Source: Ensifer sp. IC4062
GTDB lineage: Bacteria; Pseudomonadota; Alphaproteobacteria; Rhizobiales; Rhizobiaceae
DNA: 64,000 nucleotides
Reading direction: 5' to 3'
NCBI RefSeq assembly: GCF_020193575.1
Contig: NZ_JADYVD010000034.1
Location: 25,917 to 89,916 of the forward strand
This document shows positions 9,368-17,840 of this stretch, in pieces. The position numbers and the translations under genes are program-made. Each line of letters begins with the position of its first letter. The stretch's first letter is position 1. Below the pieces are notes generated by a model. The model had not been told where the DNA came from. It saw nothing but the letters and a program-made list of their open reading frames with translations, and searched no databases.

Positions 9368-9416
9368 CGAAATGATGATCAACGCTACAAGCATGCGCCT
9401 CATTGATCAGTATCAA
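9368..9416 (-). promoter_or_regulatory. Consensus FNR/FixK box for the kinase-fusion gene
   Basis: TTGATCAGTATCAA at 9403-9416 is an exact TTGAT-N4-ATCAA dyad. On the minus strand a -10-like GATCAT lies at 9380-9375, 36 nt from the box start, which leaves a leader of about 75 nt before the ATG at 9292. Confidence 0.75.
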
Positions 9417-9590
9417 GGAACCATGAAGCGATGCCGGTAAGCAAAACCCCACCAGACCGATATTCACGCTCACCAATGAGCTGCGACGGTGTTGTGCGAC
9501 GTCGCGAATAGCGCCGCGGCGCGTACCGGCCGCATCGAAGCTGGAAACACCCACTCACGGCAACGGCAGCGGTGAAAACTAGGCATTCGT

Positions 9591-10840
9591 TTAGCGGACA
9601 ATGAGGAAATAAACCGCGACTCCGGTCCCTGCGGCGAGAAGCGACACAACGGCGAGCGATGCCCAATAGCGTATTGTTCCGGACGCCATCGCCACCAACA
9701 CCCGTCCGCCTGCGTTTGCGAGTACCGCGCTGAGCACTGCGGCCCCCGCGATCTGCAGCGGTGCGGCTCCGCCTCCAGAGCGAAGCGCCGTCAGTACCGC
9801 GACGTCGACATCGAATACTCCCGACGCCGCGGAGATGCCGACCAGCCGTCGTGGCCCATACCGGTCATCAAGGCTGCGCCGGTGGTCGCGGTCAGGGCAA
9901 ACAGGCCGGCAAAGAGAAGAGGCGAAAGGAGTTCAAACGGATTCCGCGGCTTTATCGGTTCTTCCCCGTGAGGTGCGGTTCTTGCCATCAAAGCGGCACC
10001 ACCCGCGGCGAAGAGCGACGCAGCGGCAATGATCGGCAGGGCGACCACGGGGAAGACCTGCGGGAAAACGAGAAGGACGACTGCCAGCACTCGCAACAGC
10101 GAGACGACGGCGGCGATGCTTGCCGCTCCCGCCAACGGCCCTGGCTCCTCGCCCGAGCGTGCCTTCTGCCCAAAACTGGCCGTCACGGCAGTCGATGAAA
10201 CGACTGCGCCCACCAGTCCGCCCACTACCAATCCTCTTGACGAGCCAAGCAGCCGAACCGCGACGTAGCCGACAAATGAAATGGTGGCGCTCAGAACCGT
10301 GAAGAACCAGATTTCACGTGGATTGAACCCGCCCCATGGGTCAAGGGCATGGTTTGGAAGAAGAGGCAGGCCGATGGCGGTCATCGCCGCCAGCACGAGA
10401 GCCGAACGCAGTTCGATCCATGACAGCTTCTTGAGGAGATTGTGCGTTAGCTCGCGGCTGGCGAGCACGCCAGCGAGTGCAGCCGCGCCCGCCGCCGCCA
10501 CCCTGTAGTCGCCACCCACCGCCAATCCGCCGAGCGCAAAAACCGCCAATCCGGCAATGACGCCGGTAACGCTGAAATCCTCATCGTGCCGCGCTTCGCG
10601 CAGCTTGAACCAGGTGAAACTCAGCGCGAAGCTCATGAACCCTGCGGCAAAGATAAGGTCGCTCCGCTGTGCATCGGACAGTGCCGCCAAGATCCCTCCA
10701 AGCAGACCCGAAATACCGTAGGTGCGGATGCCTGCCGTTCGGCTGCCTTCCGGCGCTTCCCTTTCCCGCCATCCACGCTCAAGTCCCACGAGCAGGCCTA
10801 TGGCAAGGGCGAGCCCTAGACGGAGAATAAGAGGTTCCAT
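9591..10840 (-). pseudogene. MgtC/SapB-like DUF4010 membrane protein with a -1 frameshift
   Basis: The ATG at 10840 starts MEPLILRLGLALAIGLLVGLERGW, the MgtC-like N-terminus. Many transmembrane segments and a DUF4010 region follow. The frame runs to an early stop at 9791 (349 residues) and its last about 20 residues are not family-like. Shifting frame near 9860-9863 restores GPRRLVGISAASG and a hydrophobic end closing with YFLIVR and a stop at 9591-9593. The whole interval is 1250 nt, one base short of 417 codons, so a single-base deletion explains it. It could be a real mutation, a sequencing error or, less likely, programmed frameshifting. The substrate of the family is unknown. Confidence 0.75.
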
Positions 10841-10987
10841 TCGCTTCCGGCTTCGCCGCCGTGCAACGTGTTGATGTCGGCGCTCCGTGGAAGCCCAAGT
10901 CGTGAGCGACCACTCCGGTGAGCCAGGCCGCAAAGCATATCCGATTTGGAGCGCCGCGCAGCAAGCCGCGTCACCTGCGGGAAGCCA

Positions 10988-11665
10988 TTAACGATGTTGA
11001 ACGAACCTGCTTTGCCAATGCCGGGGTATTTGGATCGCGACTGCTGTCAAAGCCATTGCAGTAGCAACCGGCACCCATAATGCCAGGTCCCCTACCCCTT
11101 GCACGAGGGCCGCCCCTGAAAGTGCTCCTGCCATCATGCCGAGCCACGGCACGATTTGTATGATCCAGTGCGTGTTGCGGATGCCCATGGCCCAGCGTCC
11201 CATACCTCGTCCGAAGCGTGACAGTGCCCCGGTGATATATGTCAAGCCAACCGGTAGACCTTCGATCTGCTCGACAGAGGCATTGATCGATCCCATCGCC
11301 AGAATAAGCAACAGGAACCGGAGCTCTCTTTGATGAGCTAGCAGGGCTGCGCATACGAGGAGAACCGTCACAAACAGCAAAACAGCCTGCGGCCTGAATC
11401 TCATCGCAAGCATGACTCCCGCGGCGTTCCCGATCACGAAGGTCATCAGGCCGCCGATGAGGAGGACCGCCCGAGCGACTTCGCCCTGTATCAGGGCGAC
11501 CGATGCGCGAGTCGTGTTGCCACTCATGAAGGAGACAAAGTCTCCGAGGGACATGAGTCCTATGGCATCGGTCATGCCTGCAAGGAACGATATCCCGGCG
11601 ACAAGCGCCAAACCAACAGAGCCCCTTTGACGCTTAATGATGCGCCGCCGCCGCTGTACCGTCAT
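10988..11665 (-). CDS. DUF1275 (YoaK-like) membrane protein
   Basis: 225 residues from the ATG at 11665. It has about six hydrophobic segments and the DUF1275 signature FLAGMTDAIGLMSLGDFVSFMSGNTTRASV near the N-terminus, followed by the GxMNA-like LAMGSINASVEQI region. It is an inner-membrane protein family of unknown function, possibly a transporter. The ribosome site before 11665 is weak, and longer in-frame starts up to 11764 exist but would add a non-family N-terminus. It is divergent from the Nia-like ATPase; no convincing FNR box faces it. Confidence 0.8.
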   Translation of the reverse strand: MTVQRRRRIIKRQRGSVGLALVAGISFLAGMTDAIGLMSLGDFVSFMSGNTTRASVALIQGEVARAVLLIGGLMTFVIGNAAGVMLAMRFRPQAVLLFVTVLLVCAALLAHQRELRFLLLILAMGSINASVEQIEGLPVGLTYITGALSRFGRGMGRWAMGIRNTHWIIQIVPWLGMMAGALSGAALVQGVGDLALWVPVATAMALTAVAIQIPRHWQSRFVQHR

Positions 11666-11800
11666 TTGTGCAATCCAAGTGAAACCCCGCCAAGGAAAGC
11701 AAACGCGACCCCGTGTTGCAAGCTCGCGATCGTCGCAGCACGGCGCCCGCCATTCACATGGCAATGCACGTTTTTGCCTCGGCCGTTTTCCATAAGGCCT

Positions 11801-11848
11801 TTGCGCGGGATCAAGGCAACGATCCTGTTATCCAGTATTCTTCACGAG
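11801..11848 (+). promoter_or_regulatory. Half-conserved FNR/FixK-like box and -10 before nia-like gene
   Basis: TTGCGCGGGATCAA at 11801-11814 has one good half-site (ATCAA) and one poor one. Even so, TATTCT lies at 11836-11841, exactly 35 nt from the box start as in the stronger promoters of this block. Transcription would begin near 11848, just before the TTG start at 11866. Confidence 0.5.
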
Positions 11849-11865
11849 ATCTGTCGGAGAGCACC

Positions 11866-14190
11866 TTGACCAAGAGCCGTGTCGTCGAGCCGTTTTGGCA
11901 AGGAGGAGAGCTGGGCAAGCGCCTTCTCCTGGCCCTCATCGCTGTAGCCTTGCTCGCCGGCACAGCCGCCTGGCTGGCGGACCGGCCTGACCTCAGCGCC
12001 GCGTCCTGGGCTGCCGGAACCGCGATCATCCTGGCGAGCCTTCTTATCGAGGTCGCGATCAGTCTCGGAAGGAAGGAATTCGGGCTGGACCTCATCGCTG
12101 CGCTCGCCATGGGCGGTGCCCTTCTTCTCGGCGAATACCTGACCGGCAGCATCGTCGCACTGATGTATACGGGCGGACAGGCGCTCGAGGATTTCGCTCA
12201 AAGGCGCGCACGCCGGGAACTGACGGCGCTGCTCAGTCGGGTACCGCGCACCGCCGCTCGTTACGCGGATGGGCAGTTGCAGGAGGTTTCCATCGAAGAA
12301 CTGAATCCTGGCAACCGCATCCTGATACGCCGTGGCGAGGTGGTGCCCGTCGACGGAAACGTGCTGGATGGAACCGCCGTGCTGGACGAGTCGGCCCTAA
12401 CGGGCGAAGCCCTGCCGGTCCGCCGCCGCTCCGGCGAGCCCGTGACGAGCGGCACGACGAACGCCGGCGATGCGTTCGACATGCTCGCCGCAAGTTCCGC
12501 GAGCGACAGCACCTATGCGGCGATCGCCAGGCTGGTGGAGGCGGCGAAGGCCGCGAAGGCGCCGATGGTCCGTCTTGCCGACCGCTACGCGCTGGTGTTC
12601 CTCGCGGTCACGCTGCTCCTCGCCGGCGGCGCCTGGGCCATGAGCGGGGAACCGGTCCGCGCGCTCGCCGTGCTGGTCATTGCGACACCGTGCCCGCTCA
12701 TTCTCGCGGTCCCGGTGGCGATCATCTCCGGCGTCTCCCGCTGCGCCGGCAAGGGGGTGCTCGTAAAGGGCGGAGGCGCACTCGAGATGCTCGCGCGGAT
12801 GAAGACGGTGATCCTCGACAAGACCGGGACGATCACCGACGGCCGGGCCCGTCTTATCGAGGTCAAGTCCCGCGTGGATCTCGATCCTCTGGAGGTGCTG
12901 CGTCTCGCGGCATCGCTAGATCAGGGCTCACACCATGTGATCGCCCGCGCGCTGGTCGCAGCCACCCGCGAGCGGGAACTGAAACTTGTCGCACCGTCGG
13001 GATCACTTGAAGTGGCAGGTTCCGGCATGACCGGCAACATAGATGGTCACGAAATCGCAGTGGGCGGTTGGGATTTCGTCAACGCCAGGATTGAGGAGAC
13101 CGCCTTCTCGCGAGAGATCCGGGAGTGGATCCGGAGGGATGGCACCGTCTCGGTTCTCGCCGCGAAGGACGGAATTCTGGCGGGCGCGTTTCTGCTGGCA
13201 GACGAGGTCAGGCCGGAGGCCGGCAGCGTGCTCAGGCGATTGCGCGATGCCGGCGTCGATCGGATCGTGCTTGCGACCGGGGATCGCACCGAGCTGGCGG
13301 AGAGCCTCCAGGCCTTCCTAGGGTTGGACAGTGTTGCCGCCGAATTGAAGCCCGAGGACAAAACCCGAATTGTCGAAGCGGAAAGATCGGCAGGACCGGT
13401 CATGATGGTCGGCGATGGCGTCAACGACGCACCGGCGCTCGCAGCCGCGGACGTTGGGGTAGCCATGGGCGCGCGCGGGGCTGCCGCCTCCTCCGAAGCG
13501 GCGGACGTCGTGATCATGGTGGACAGGCTCGATCGGCTCGTCAGCGCCATTCGCATAGCGCACCGGTCACGCGCAATTGCGCTCCAGAGCGTCTATATGG
13601 GGGTGGGCCTGTCTGTCGCTGGCATGATCGCGGCCGCCTTCGGCTATCTGACGCCGGTTCAGGGCGCACTGCTGCAGGAAGCAATCGACGTCGTCGCCAT
13701 CTTGAACGCGCTGCGCGCTCTTGGAAACCCTAACCGCGTTTGGCGGAAAACAACACGTTTGGCGCACGCGGAGCTCCTGAAGCTCGAAGCCGAGCATGGT
13801 GCCCTGATGGACGTCGTGGACGAGATACGCCATACGAGCGCTCGCATCCAGCAGATCCCGGAAGAGGAAGTGCGCAATCAGCTTGCACATTTGGACGCCT
13901 TGCTGCGACAACGCCTTCTTCCGCACGAACGGCAGGATGACGAGGAACTCTATCCTAGGCTGCGCAGGCAGGCGGGCACGCCGGATGCTCTTGCCGGCAT
14001 GAGCAGAACTCACATGGAGATCCAGCGTCAGGTCCACAGCTTCACTTCGCTTCGACAAGCCCTTAGCGAACATGGACCGAGCCGGGCACAGCGCTACGAG
14101 ATCCAACGCCTGCTGCACGGTCTCGAAGCTATCACTCGCCTCCACTTTGCCCAGGAGCTGGAAATCTATCGATCGCTTGAGGACGAGTAA
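11866..14190 (+). CDS. nia: P1B-5-type heavy-metal ATPase with C-terminal hemerythrin domain (Nia-like)
   Basis: 774 residues from TTG 11866, which follows GGAGA; an in-frame ATG at 11713 would start upstream of the proposed promoter. It has the P1B layout: transmembrane segments, actuator TGEA, membrane metal motif TPCP at residues 274-277, phosphorylation site D318 in DKTGT, and GDGVNDAPAL. From about residue 632 the tail is hemerythrin-like, with EAEHGAL, LPHERQDDEELYP, RTHMEIQ and LHFAQELEIY giving the expected His/Glu di-iron ligands. TPC plus hemerythrin defines the P1B-5 group, whose founder is Sinorhizobium meliloti Nia, a nodule-expressed Ni/Fe exporter. The symbol is by this family resemblance. 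Confidence 0.85.
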   Translation: MTKSRVVEPFWQGGELGKRLLLALIAVALLAGTAAWLADRPDLSAASWAAGTAIILASLLIEVAISLGRKEFGLDLIAALAMGGALLLGEYLTGSIVALMYTGGQALEDFAQRRARRELTALLSRVPRTAARYADGQLQEVSIEELNPGNRILIRRGEVVPVDGNVLDGTAVLDESALTGEALPVRRRSGEPVTSGTTNAGDAFDMLAASSASDSTYAAIARLVEAAKAAKAPMVRLADRYALVFLAVTLLLAGGAWAMSGEPVRALAVLVIATPCPLILAVPVAIISGVSRCAGKGVLVKGGGALEMLARMKTVILDKTGTITDGRARLIEVKSRVDLDPLEVLRLAASLDQGSHHVIARALVAATRERELKLVAPSGSLEVAGSGMTGNIDGHEIAVGGWDFVNARIEETAFSREIREWIRRDGTVSVLAAKDGILAGAFLLADEVRPEAGSVLRRLRDAGVDRIVLATGDRTELAESLQAFLGLDSVAAELKPEDKTRIVEAERSAGPVMMVGDGVNDAPALAAADVGVAMGARGAAASSEAADVVIMVDRLDRLVSAIRIAHRSRAIALQSVYMGVGLSVAGMIAAAFGYLTPVQGALLQEAIDVVAILNALRALGNPNRVWRKTTRLAHAELLKLEAEHGALMDVVDEIRHTSARIQQIPEEEVRNQLAHLDALLRQRLLPHERQDDEELYPRLRRQAGTPDALAGMSRTHMEIQRQVHSFTSLRQALSEHGPSRAQRYEIQRLLHGLEAITRLHFAQELEIYRSLEDE

Positions 14191-14235
14191 TCCAAACGAA
14201 TAGACGACCCGATGCCGAGCATCTCATCGACCCAT

Positions 14236-14284
14236 TTGAGGCAGATCAAAGTCCTCGCGGCTCAACCCAACTAGGATGCCCTGC
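14236..14284 (+). promoter_or_regulatory. FNR/FixK-like box and -10 before hydrolase gene
   Basis: TTGAGGCAGATCAA at 14236-14249 differs from the ideal dyad by one base in the left half. TAGGAT at 14272-14277 sits 36 nt from the box start. The predicted transcript would begin about 17 nt before the ATG at 14301. Confidence 0.6.
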
Positions 14285-14300
14285 AAGATTGAGTTCCGGG

Positions 14301-15344
14301 ATGGCGGCCATGGGTCGGATCGGATGGACATTATCAGCGGTCTTTATCGCTATCGCGGTCGCAGGTGGGATGGTTTTCCTGTCCTACAGCAATGACATCG
14401 ATCGCGCGCGCTCCGCAGTCGCCAATGGCGCGCGCATTGCCAATACGGCCGCCGGCCCCATCGAATATGCCGAGAGAGGTGACGGCATTCCGCTCCTGTC
14501 CATTCACGGCGCAGGTGGCGGATGGGATCAGGGCCTGACCAACGTTGCCGATCTGGTCGGAAGCGGCTTTCGGGTGGTCGCCCCGTCTCGCTTCGGGTAT
14601 CTGGGAACGCCGATACCTGCCGATGCTTCGCCGGCCGCCCAGGCCGATGCCCATATGGCGCTGCTCTCCCAGCTTCAGATCGACAAAGCCGTGGTCGTTG
14701 GCGTTTCGGCAGGCGCACGCTCGGCGATTGAACTGGCGCTTCGCCATCCGGATAGGGTGTCAGCTCTTGTTCTGATCGTGCCTGGAACTTACGCGCCCGA
14801 GAGCCCAGTGATGGTCGAGGGCAGTCGCGGCAGCGCATTTGCCTTCTGGCTGGTCAATACCGGCGCCGATTTCGCATGGTGGGCCACAGAAAAGATGGCT
14901 CCGTCGGTTCTCATGCGCTTCCTCGGCGTACCGCCCGAGGTGGTCGAAGCGGCCGCGGCGACGGATCGAAATCGGGTGACGGCCATTATCCGCAGCGTCG
15001 AACCGCTTTCGCGGCGCTTCCCCGGCATAAACATCGACAGTGCGCCCAATCTCCACCGCCTGCCGCTCGAGAACATCGCCGCTCCCACCCTGGTCGTCTC
15101 GGCCGAGGACGATCTGTTCAACACACTTCCCGCAGCCAAATTCGCGGCCGCCAGCATTCCAGGCGCGAAGTTGGTCGTCTACGACACCGGCGGCCATCTG
15201 CTCGTTGGACATGGCGAAAAGGTTAAGGAAGCCGTCAGCGATTTCCTCGCTCAGACAGGCACAATGGAGCCCACCGGATCCCCTGCCGGCACCTCTGTTC
15301 GGCCGAATGTACCCGCACCCGCCGTTTCATCGAAGCGGTCATGA
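14301..15344 (+). CDS. Alpha/beta hydrolase with N-terminal membrane anchor
   Basis: 347 residues. A single hydrophobic segment at about residues 9-28 is a signal peptide or anchor, so the enzyme is probably exported to the periplasm. The hydrolase domain shows the oxyanion loop HGAGGGWDQG, the nucleophile elbow GVSAGAR, the acid in SAEDDLFNT and the His in TGGHLLVGH. The substrate is unknown. The start is uncertain: TTG 14289, ATG 14301 and ATG 14310 are all in frame and none has a strong ribosome site. It is probably cotranscribed with the flavoprotein gene 51 nt downstream. Confidence 0.8.
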   Translation: MAAMGRIGWTLSAVFIAIAVAGGMVFLSYSNDIDRARSAVANGARIANTAAGPIEYAERGDGIPLLSIHGAGGGWDQGLTNVADLVGSGFRVVAPSRFGYLGTPIPADASPAAQADAHMALLSQLQIDKAVVVGVSAGARSAIELALRHPDRVSALVLIVPGTYAPESPVMVEGSRGSAFAFWLVNTGADFAWWATEKMAPSVLMRFLGVPPEVVEAAAATDRNRVTAIIRSVEPLSRRFPGINIDSAPNLHRLPLENIAAPTLVVSAEDDLFNTLPAAKFAAASIPGAKLVVYDTGGHLLVGHGEKVKEAVSDFLAQTGTMEPTGSPAGTSVRPNVPAPAVSSKRS

Positions 15345-15395
15345 GGGAGGCAGGTATCAGGCATTCATGCGTCGTGATTTTACGGAGCGCAGCAG

Positions 15396-15977
15396 ATGAC
15401 CAGGCATATTGCGATTGTCCAGGGCCACCCCGACCCAGTCGGACAGCACCTCCTCCACGCCATGGCTGACGCTTACGCCGAGGCCGCCACGGCAGCGGGA
15501 CACGAAGTGCGGCGCATCGAAGTGGCCAAGCTCGAGTTCCCGCTGCTGCGGACGCAGGAAGATTTCGAAACAGGGGCATTACCACCGGGCCTGGAGCAGG
15601 CTCGGGAGGACATGCGCTGGGCAGAGCACTGGGTCTTTCTGTTTCCCCTTTGGCATGGAACGATGCCGGCCCTGCTCAAGGGCTTTCTCGAGCACATTTT
15701 CAGGCCGGGCTTTGCCATGGAATACAAGAAGCGCGGCTTTCCCAAACGGCTGCTTGCCGGGCGCTCCGCCCGCATAATCGTCACCATGGGAATGCCGGTG
15801 CTGCTTTATCGATGGTATTTCGGCGCCTATGGCGTGCGCAGCTTCGAGCGCAGCATGTTGGGCTTCGCCGGGATCAGACCCATTCGCGAGAGCTTCTATG
15901 GCCTCTCGTTTGCCGACGAGAAGAAGCGCGCGCGCTGGATCAACGACATGCGCGAATACGGCAGACGGGGCGGTTGA
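15396..15977 (+). CDS. NAD(P)H quinone reductase-like flavodoxin-fold protein
   Basis: 193 residues. IVQGHPDP at the start is the FMN-phosphate loop, and FLFPLWHGTMPALLKGFLEHIF is the second signature of the flavodoxin_2 family (NQO1, KefF/KefG, MdaB). These enzymes use NAD(P)H to reduce quinones by two electrons, or act as ancillary subunits of Kef K+ efflux systems. No Kef gene is next to it, so an oxidoreductase role is more likely. The ATG at 15396 follows GGAG. It lies behind the hydrolase gene and in front of a further FNR-type promoter. Confidence 0.85.
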   Translation: MTRHIAIVQGHPDPVGQHLLHAMADAYAEAATAAGHEVRRIEVAKLEFPLLRTQEDFETGALPPGLEQAREDMRWAEHWVFLFPLWHGTMPALLKGFLEHIFRPGFAMEYKKRGFPKRLLAGRSARIIVTMGMPVLLYRWYFGAYGVRSFERSMLGFAGIRPIRESFYGLSFADEKKRARWINDMREYGRRGG

Positions 15978-16013
15978 CTTAGCCTCGAACGGATCGCGAT
16001 TGGAGGTCCGACT

Positions 16014-16061
16014 TTGAGCTTGATCAAGGAGTTTCTCTGCGTGCGAAGCATAATGCTTGCG
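16014..16061 (+). promoter_or_regulatory. FNR/FixK-type box and strong -10 before the cytochrome/sulfur operon
   Basis: TTGAGCTTGATCAA lies at 16014-16027 and CATAAT at 16049-16054 (5 of 6 matches to TATAAT), 35 nt from the box start. About 49 nt of leader precede the ATG at 16110. Confidence 0.7.
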
Positions 16062-16109
16062 TGAACACTCTCTGTTGGCTCGAATCGCATTCATGCCGGG
16101 AGGACGAAA

Positions 16110-16400
16110 ATGCCCTTGAAGTTGGTCAGTGGAATGATGAAGGCATCGGGTGACGAGGCGCTTCTGATCATGGAAAGAGACGTCGGAGGCGACGAAATCG
16201 TTCTTGTTACGAAGGAGGCGCTTTTCGATATCGCCGATCCGCCGCTTTGCAACGAGTGTCGATTGCAGCAATACGTCACAGTATTCAGCGAAATCGCGTC
16301 CAACAAATTCGATGGGAAGAAGCTCACTTCCGATGGGCACGTAGCAGTAACCGCGACTGATGTTTCTGCTTGGAAGGCTCTTCATCCGGACGCGGCTTGA
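16110..16400 (+). CDS. Small protein, DUF1488-like
   Basis: 96 residues, acidic, with no signal or membrane segment. The pattern V-L-V-T-K-E-A-L-F-D-I followed by F-x2-I-A-x2-K-F-DG and V-A-V-T-A-T-D recalls the DUF1488 family of small proteins of unknown function, but the match is by eye and tentative. The ATG follows GGGAGGACG. It is first in the operon behind the FNR-type promoter, upstream of cytochrome c and the sulfur transporter halves. Confidence 0.65.
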   Translation: MPLKLVSGMMKASGDEALLIMERDVGGDEIVLVTKEALFDIADPPLCNECRLQQYVTVFSEIASNKFDGKKLTSDGHVAVTATDVSAWKALHPDAA

Positions 16401-16472
16401 GAGGCGTCAATTGCAATGCTAGCCGGTGACGCGACCGCTGAGTTGCTGGCGAACTCAATGGACACGGCTGCA

Positions 16473-16796
16473 ATGAAGCGAATATGTGGACTGCAAAGCG
16501 CTGTTGCCGTTGCTCTCCTTCTAATGGTCACTGGGGAGAGCGCCGCGGCCGATCGACTCCGCGGCCGCGCCATCGCCCAACGCTGGTGCAGCGAGTGTCA
16601 CGTCGTTGCACCTGGACAAGTGCGCGGCTCTGATACTGTTCCGACGTTCGCTCAGATTGGTGAATCGGAGCGATTTGACGAGGCGAGCCTTTCGGCCTTC
16701 CTGGCTGCACCTCACCACTCCCGGATGCCCAATCTGTCCCTGACACGTACCGAGATCGCCGATCTCGTCGCGTATATAAAGTCGAAATACCCTTAG
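16473..16796 (+). CDS. Small periplasmic c-type cytochrome
   Basis: 107 residues. A signal peptide (MKR, a hydrophobic stretch, ESAAA) precedes one heme-binding CSECH motif. A Met in RMPNLSLT is the likely sixth ligand, and the C-terminal helix IADLVAYIKSKY is typical of class I cytochromes c. It is an electron carrier in the periplasm. I take ATG 16473 because it gives a standard signal peptide; in-frame ATGs at 16416 and 16458 are possible and no start has a strong ribosome site. The gene lies between the DUF1488-like gene and two sulfur-transport genes, which suggests a link to sulfur-compound oxidation or reduction under low oxygen (inference). Confidence 0.85.
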   Translation: MKRICGLQSAVAVALLLMVTGESAAADRLRGRAIAQRWCSECHVVAPGQVRGSDTVPTFAQIGESERFDEASLSAFLAAPHHSRMPNLSLTRTEIADLVAYIKSKYP

Positions 16797-16842
16797 ACGA
16801 TGCGGAGACCGACGCCCGAACCGAGAACGCAGTGTGAGCGCA

Positions 16843-17274
16843 ATGACTGAACTGAACTATCTCTGGCCACTGACCGACGGCCTCCTAATCGGCCTAGCGG
16901 CAGGCCTCTATCTTCTGCTGAACGGAAGGATAGCCGGGGTTTCCGGTCTCGCGGCCGCCGCAGCAGGCCTGACCGAGGACGGCGACGGCAAGTTGGGATT
17001 GGCTTTCCTCGTCGGCATCATCGCAGGCGCTTGGCTGGCGGCGGCCCTCGCCCGCAAACCCGAGATCGTTATCACTTCTTCGCCTGCACTGCTGATCGCT
17101 GCCGGACTCATCGTCGGCTACGGCACCCGACTCGGATCGGGTTGCACGAGTGGTCACGGCGTTTGCGGACTTGCGCGGCTTTCGCCTCGTTCACTTGCCG
17201 CCACAGCAATCTTCATGGCCGTTGCGGGCGCCACGGTCTTCGTCACCCGTCATCTTATTGGAGTCCAGCCATGA
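16843..17274 (+). CDS. YeeE/YedE-family sulfur transporter, first half (PmpA-like)
   Basis: 143 residues with four hydrophobic segments and the signature GSGCTSGHGVCG near residue 105, whose Cys residues are thought to pass thiosulfate or a persulfide across the membrane in the YeeE/TsuA family. Many alphaproteobacteria split this transporter into two short genes, as here. The start is ATG 16843 or GTG 16834. The stop overlaps the ATG of the next gene (ATGA), so the two halves are translationally coupled. Confidence 0.85.
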   Translation: MTELNYLWPLTDGLLIGLAAGLYLLLNGRIAGVSGLAAAAAGLTEDGDGKLGLAFLVGIIAGAWLAAALARKPEIVITSSPALLIAAGLIVGYGTRLGSGCTSGHGVCGLARLSPRSLAATAIFMAVAGATVFVTRHLIGVQP

Positions 17275-17729
17275 GGGCTCGCATGTTAGCAGCGATCGTT
17301 TGCGGGCTCATCTTCGGGGCCGGCCTGCTAATCTCCGACATGATCAATCCCGGACGTGTGCTGGCGTTCCTCGATGTCGCGGGTAGCTGGGACCCGTCGC
17401 TGGCCTTTGTCATGGCCGGCGCGCTGATCCCTTCTGCCGGGGCTTACATCATCCGCGGTCGCCGTCCGGCGCCTTTGCTCGATGACCGCTTCTGTGTGCC
17501 GGCGAATAGATCGATCGATTGGAAACTGATGACTGGCTCGTGCTTGTTCGGACTCGGGTGGGGGCTGGTGGGATTCTGTCCCGGCCCCGCCGTCGCTGCA
17601 CTGTCGACGGGGCGGTGGGAGGCCGTCCTGTTCGTCGCGGCCATGCTGGTCGGCATGTGTTTATACCGCTTCACCGCCAACGCCTTCCGAACTACTCAGC
17701 AAATTGAAGTGTCACCTCCTCCTCCGTGA
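17271..17729 (+). CDS. YeeE/YedE-family sulfur transporter, second half (PmpB-like)
   Basis: 152 residues with about four hydrophobic segments and the partner motif GWGLVGFCPGPA, which carries the conserved Cys of the second half of YeeE/YedE transporters. The ATG at 17271 follows GGAG and overlaps the stop of the first half. No persulfide dioxygenase or BigR/SqrR regulator is next to it, unlike many pmpAB loci. The operon ends here; downstream is insertion-sequence debris. Confidence 0.85.
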   Translation: MRARMLAAIVCGLIFGAGLLISDMINPGRVLAFLDVAGSWDPSLAFVMAGALIPSAGAYIIRGRRPAPLLDDRFCVPANRSIDWKLMTGSCLFGLGWGLVGFCPGPAVAALSTGRWEAVLFVAAMLVGMCLYRFTANAFRTTQQIEVSPPPP

Positions 17730-17840
17730 TAAAGCGCAATGTCGAGACGCTTAGGGACGGCAAGGGCCAGGACGAAGTTGTGTTCCTGGAGTCGCGGCCG
17801 CTCCGGATTGAAGCAGAGCAGCGACAGGAACTCTAGCATT

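Noticed and set aside
10865..10885. TTGATGT near the DUF4010 gene as a further FNR-type box
   Set aside because: Only one half-site is present, with no facing ATCAA-like half.
16014..16027. Intrinsic TTGATCAA palindrome as a restriction or repeat feature
   Set aside because: It is part of the FNR-like dyad and explained by it.
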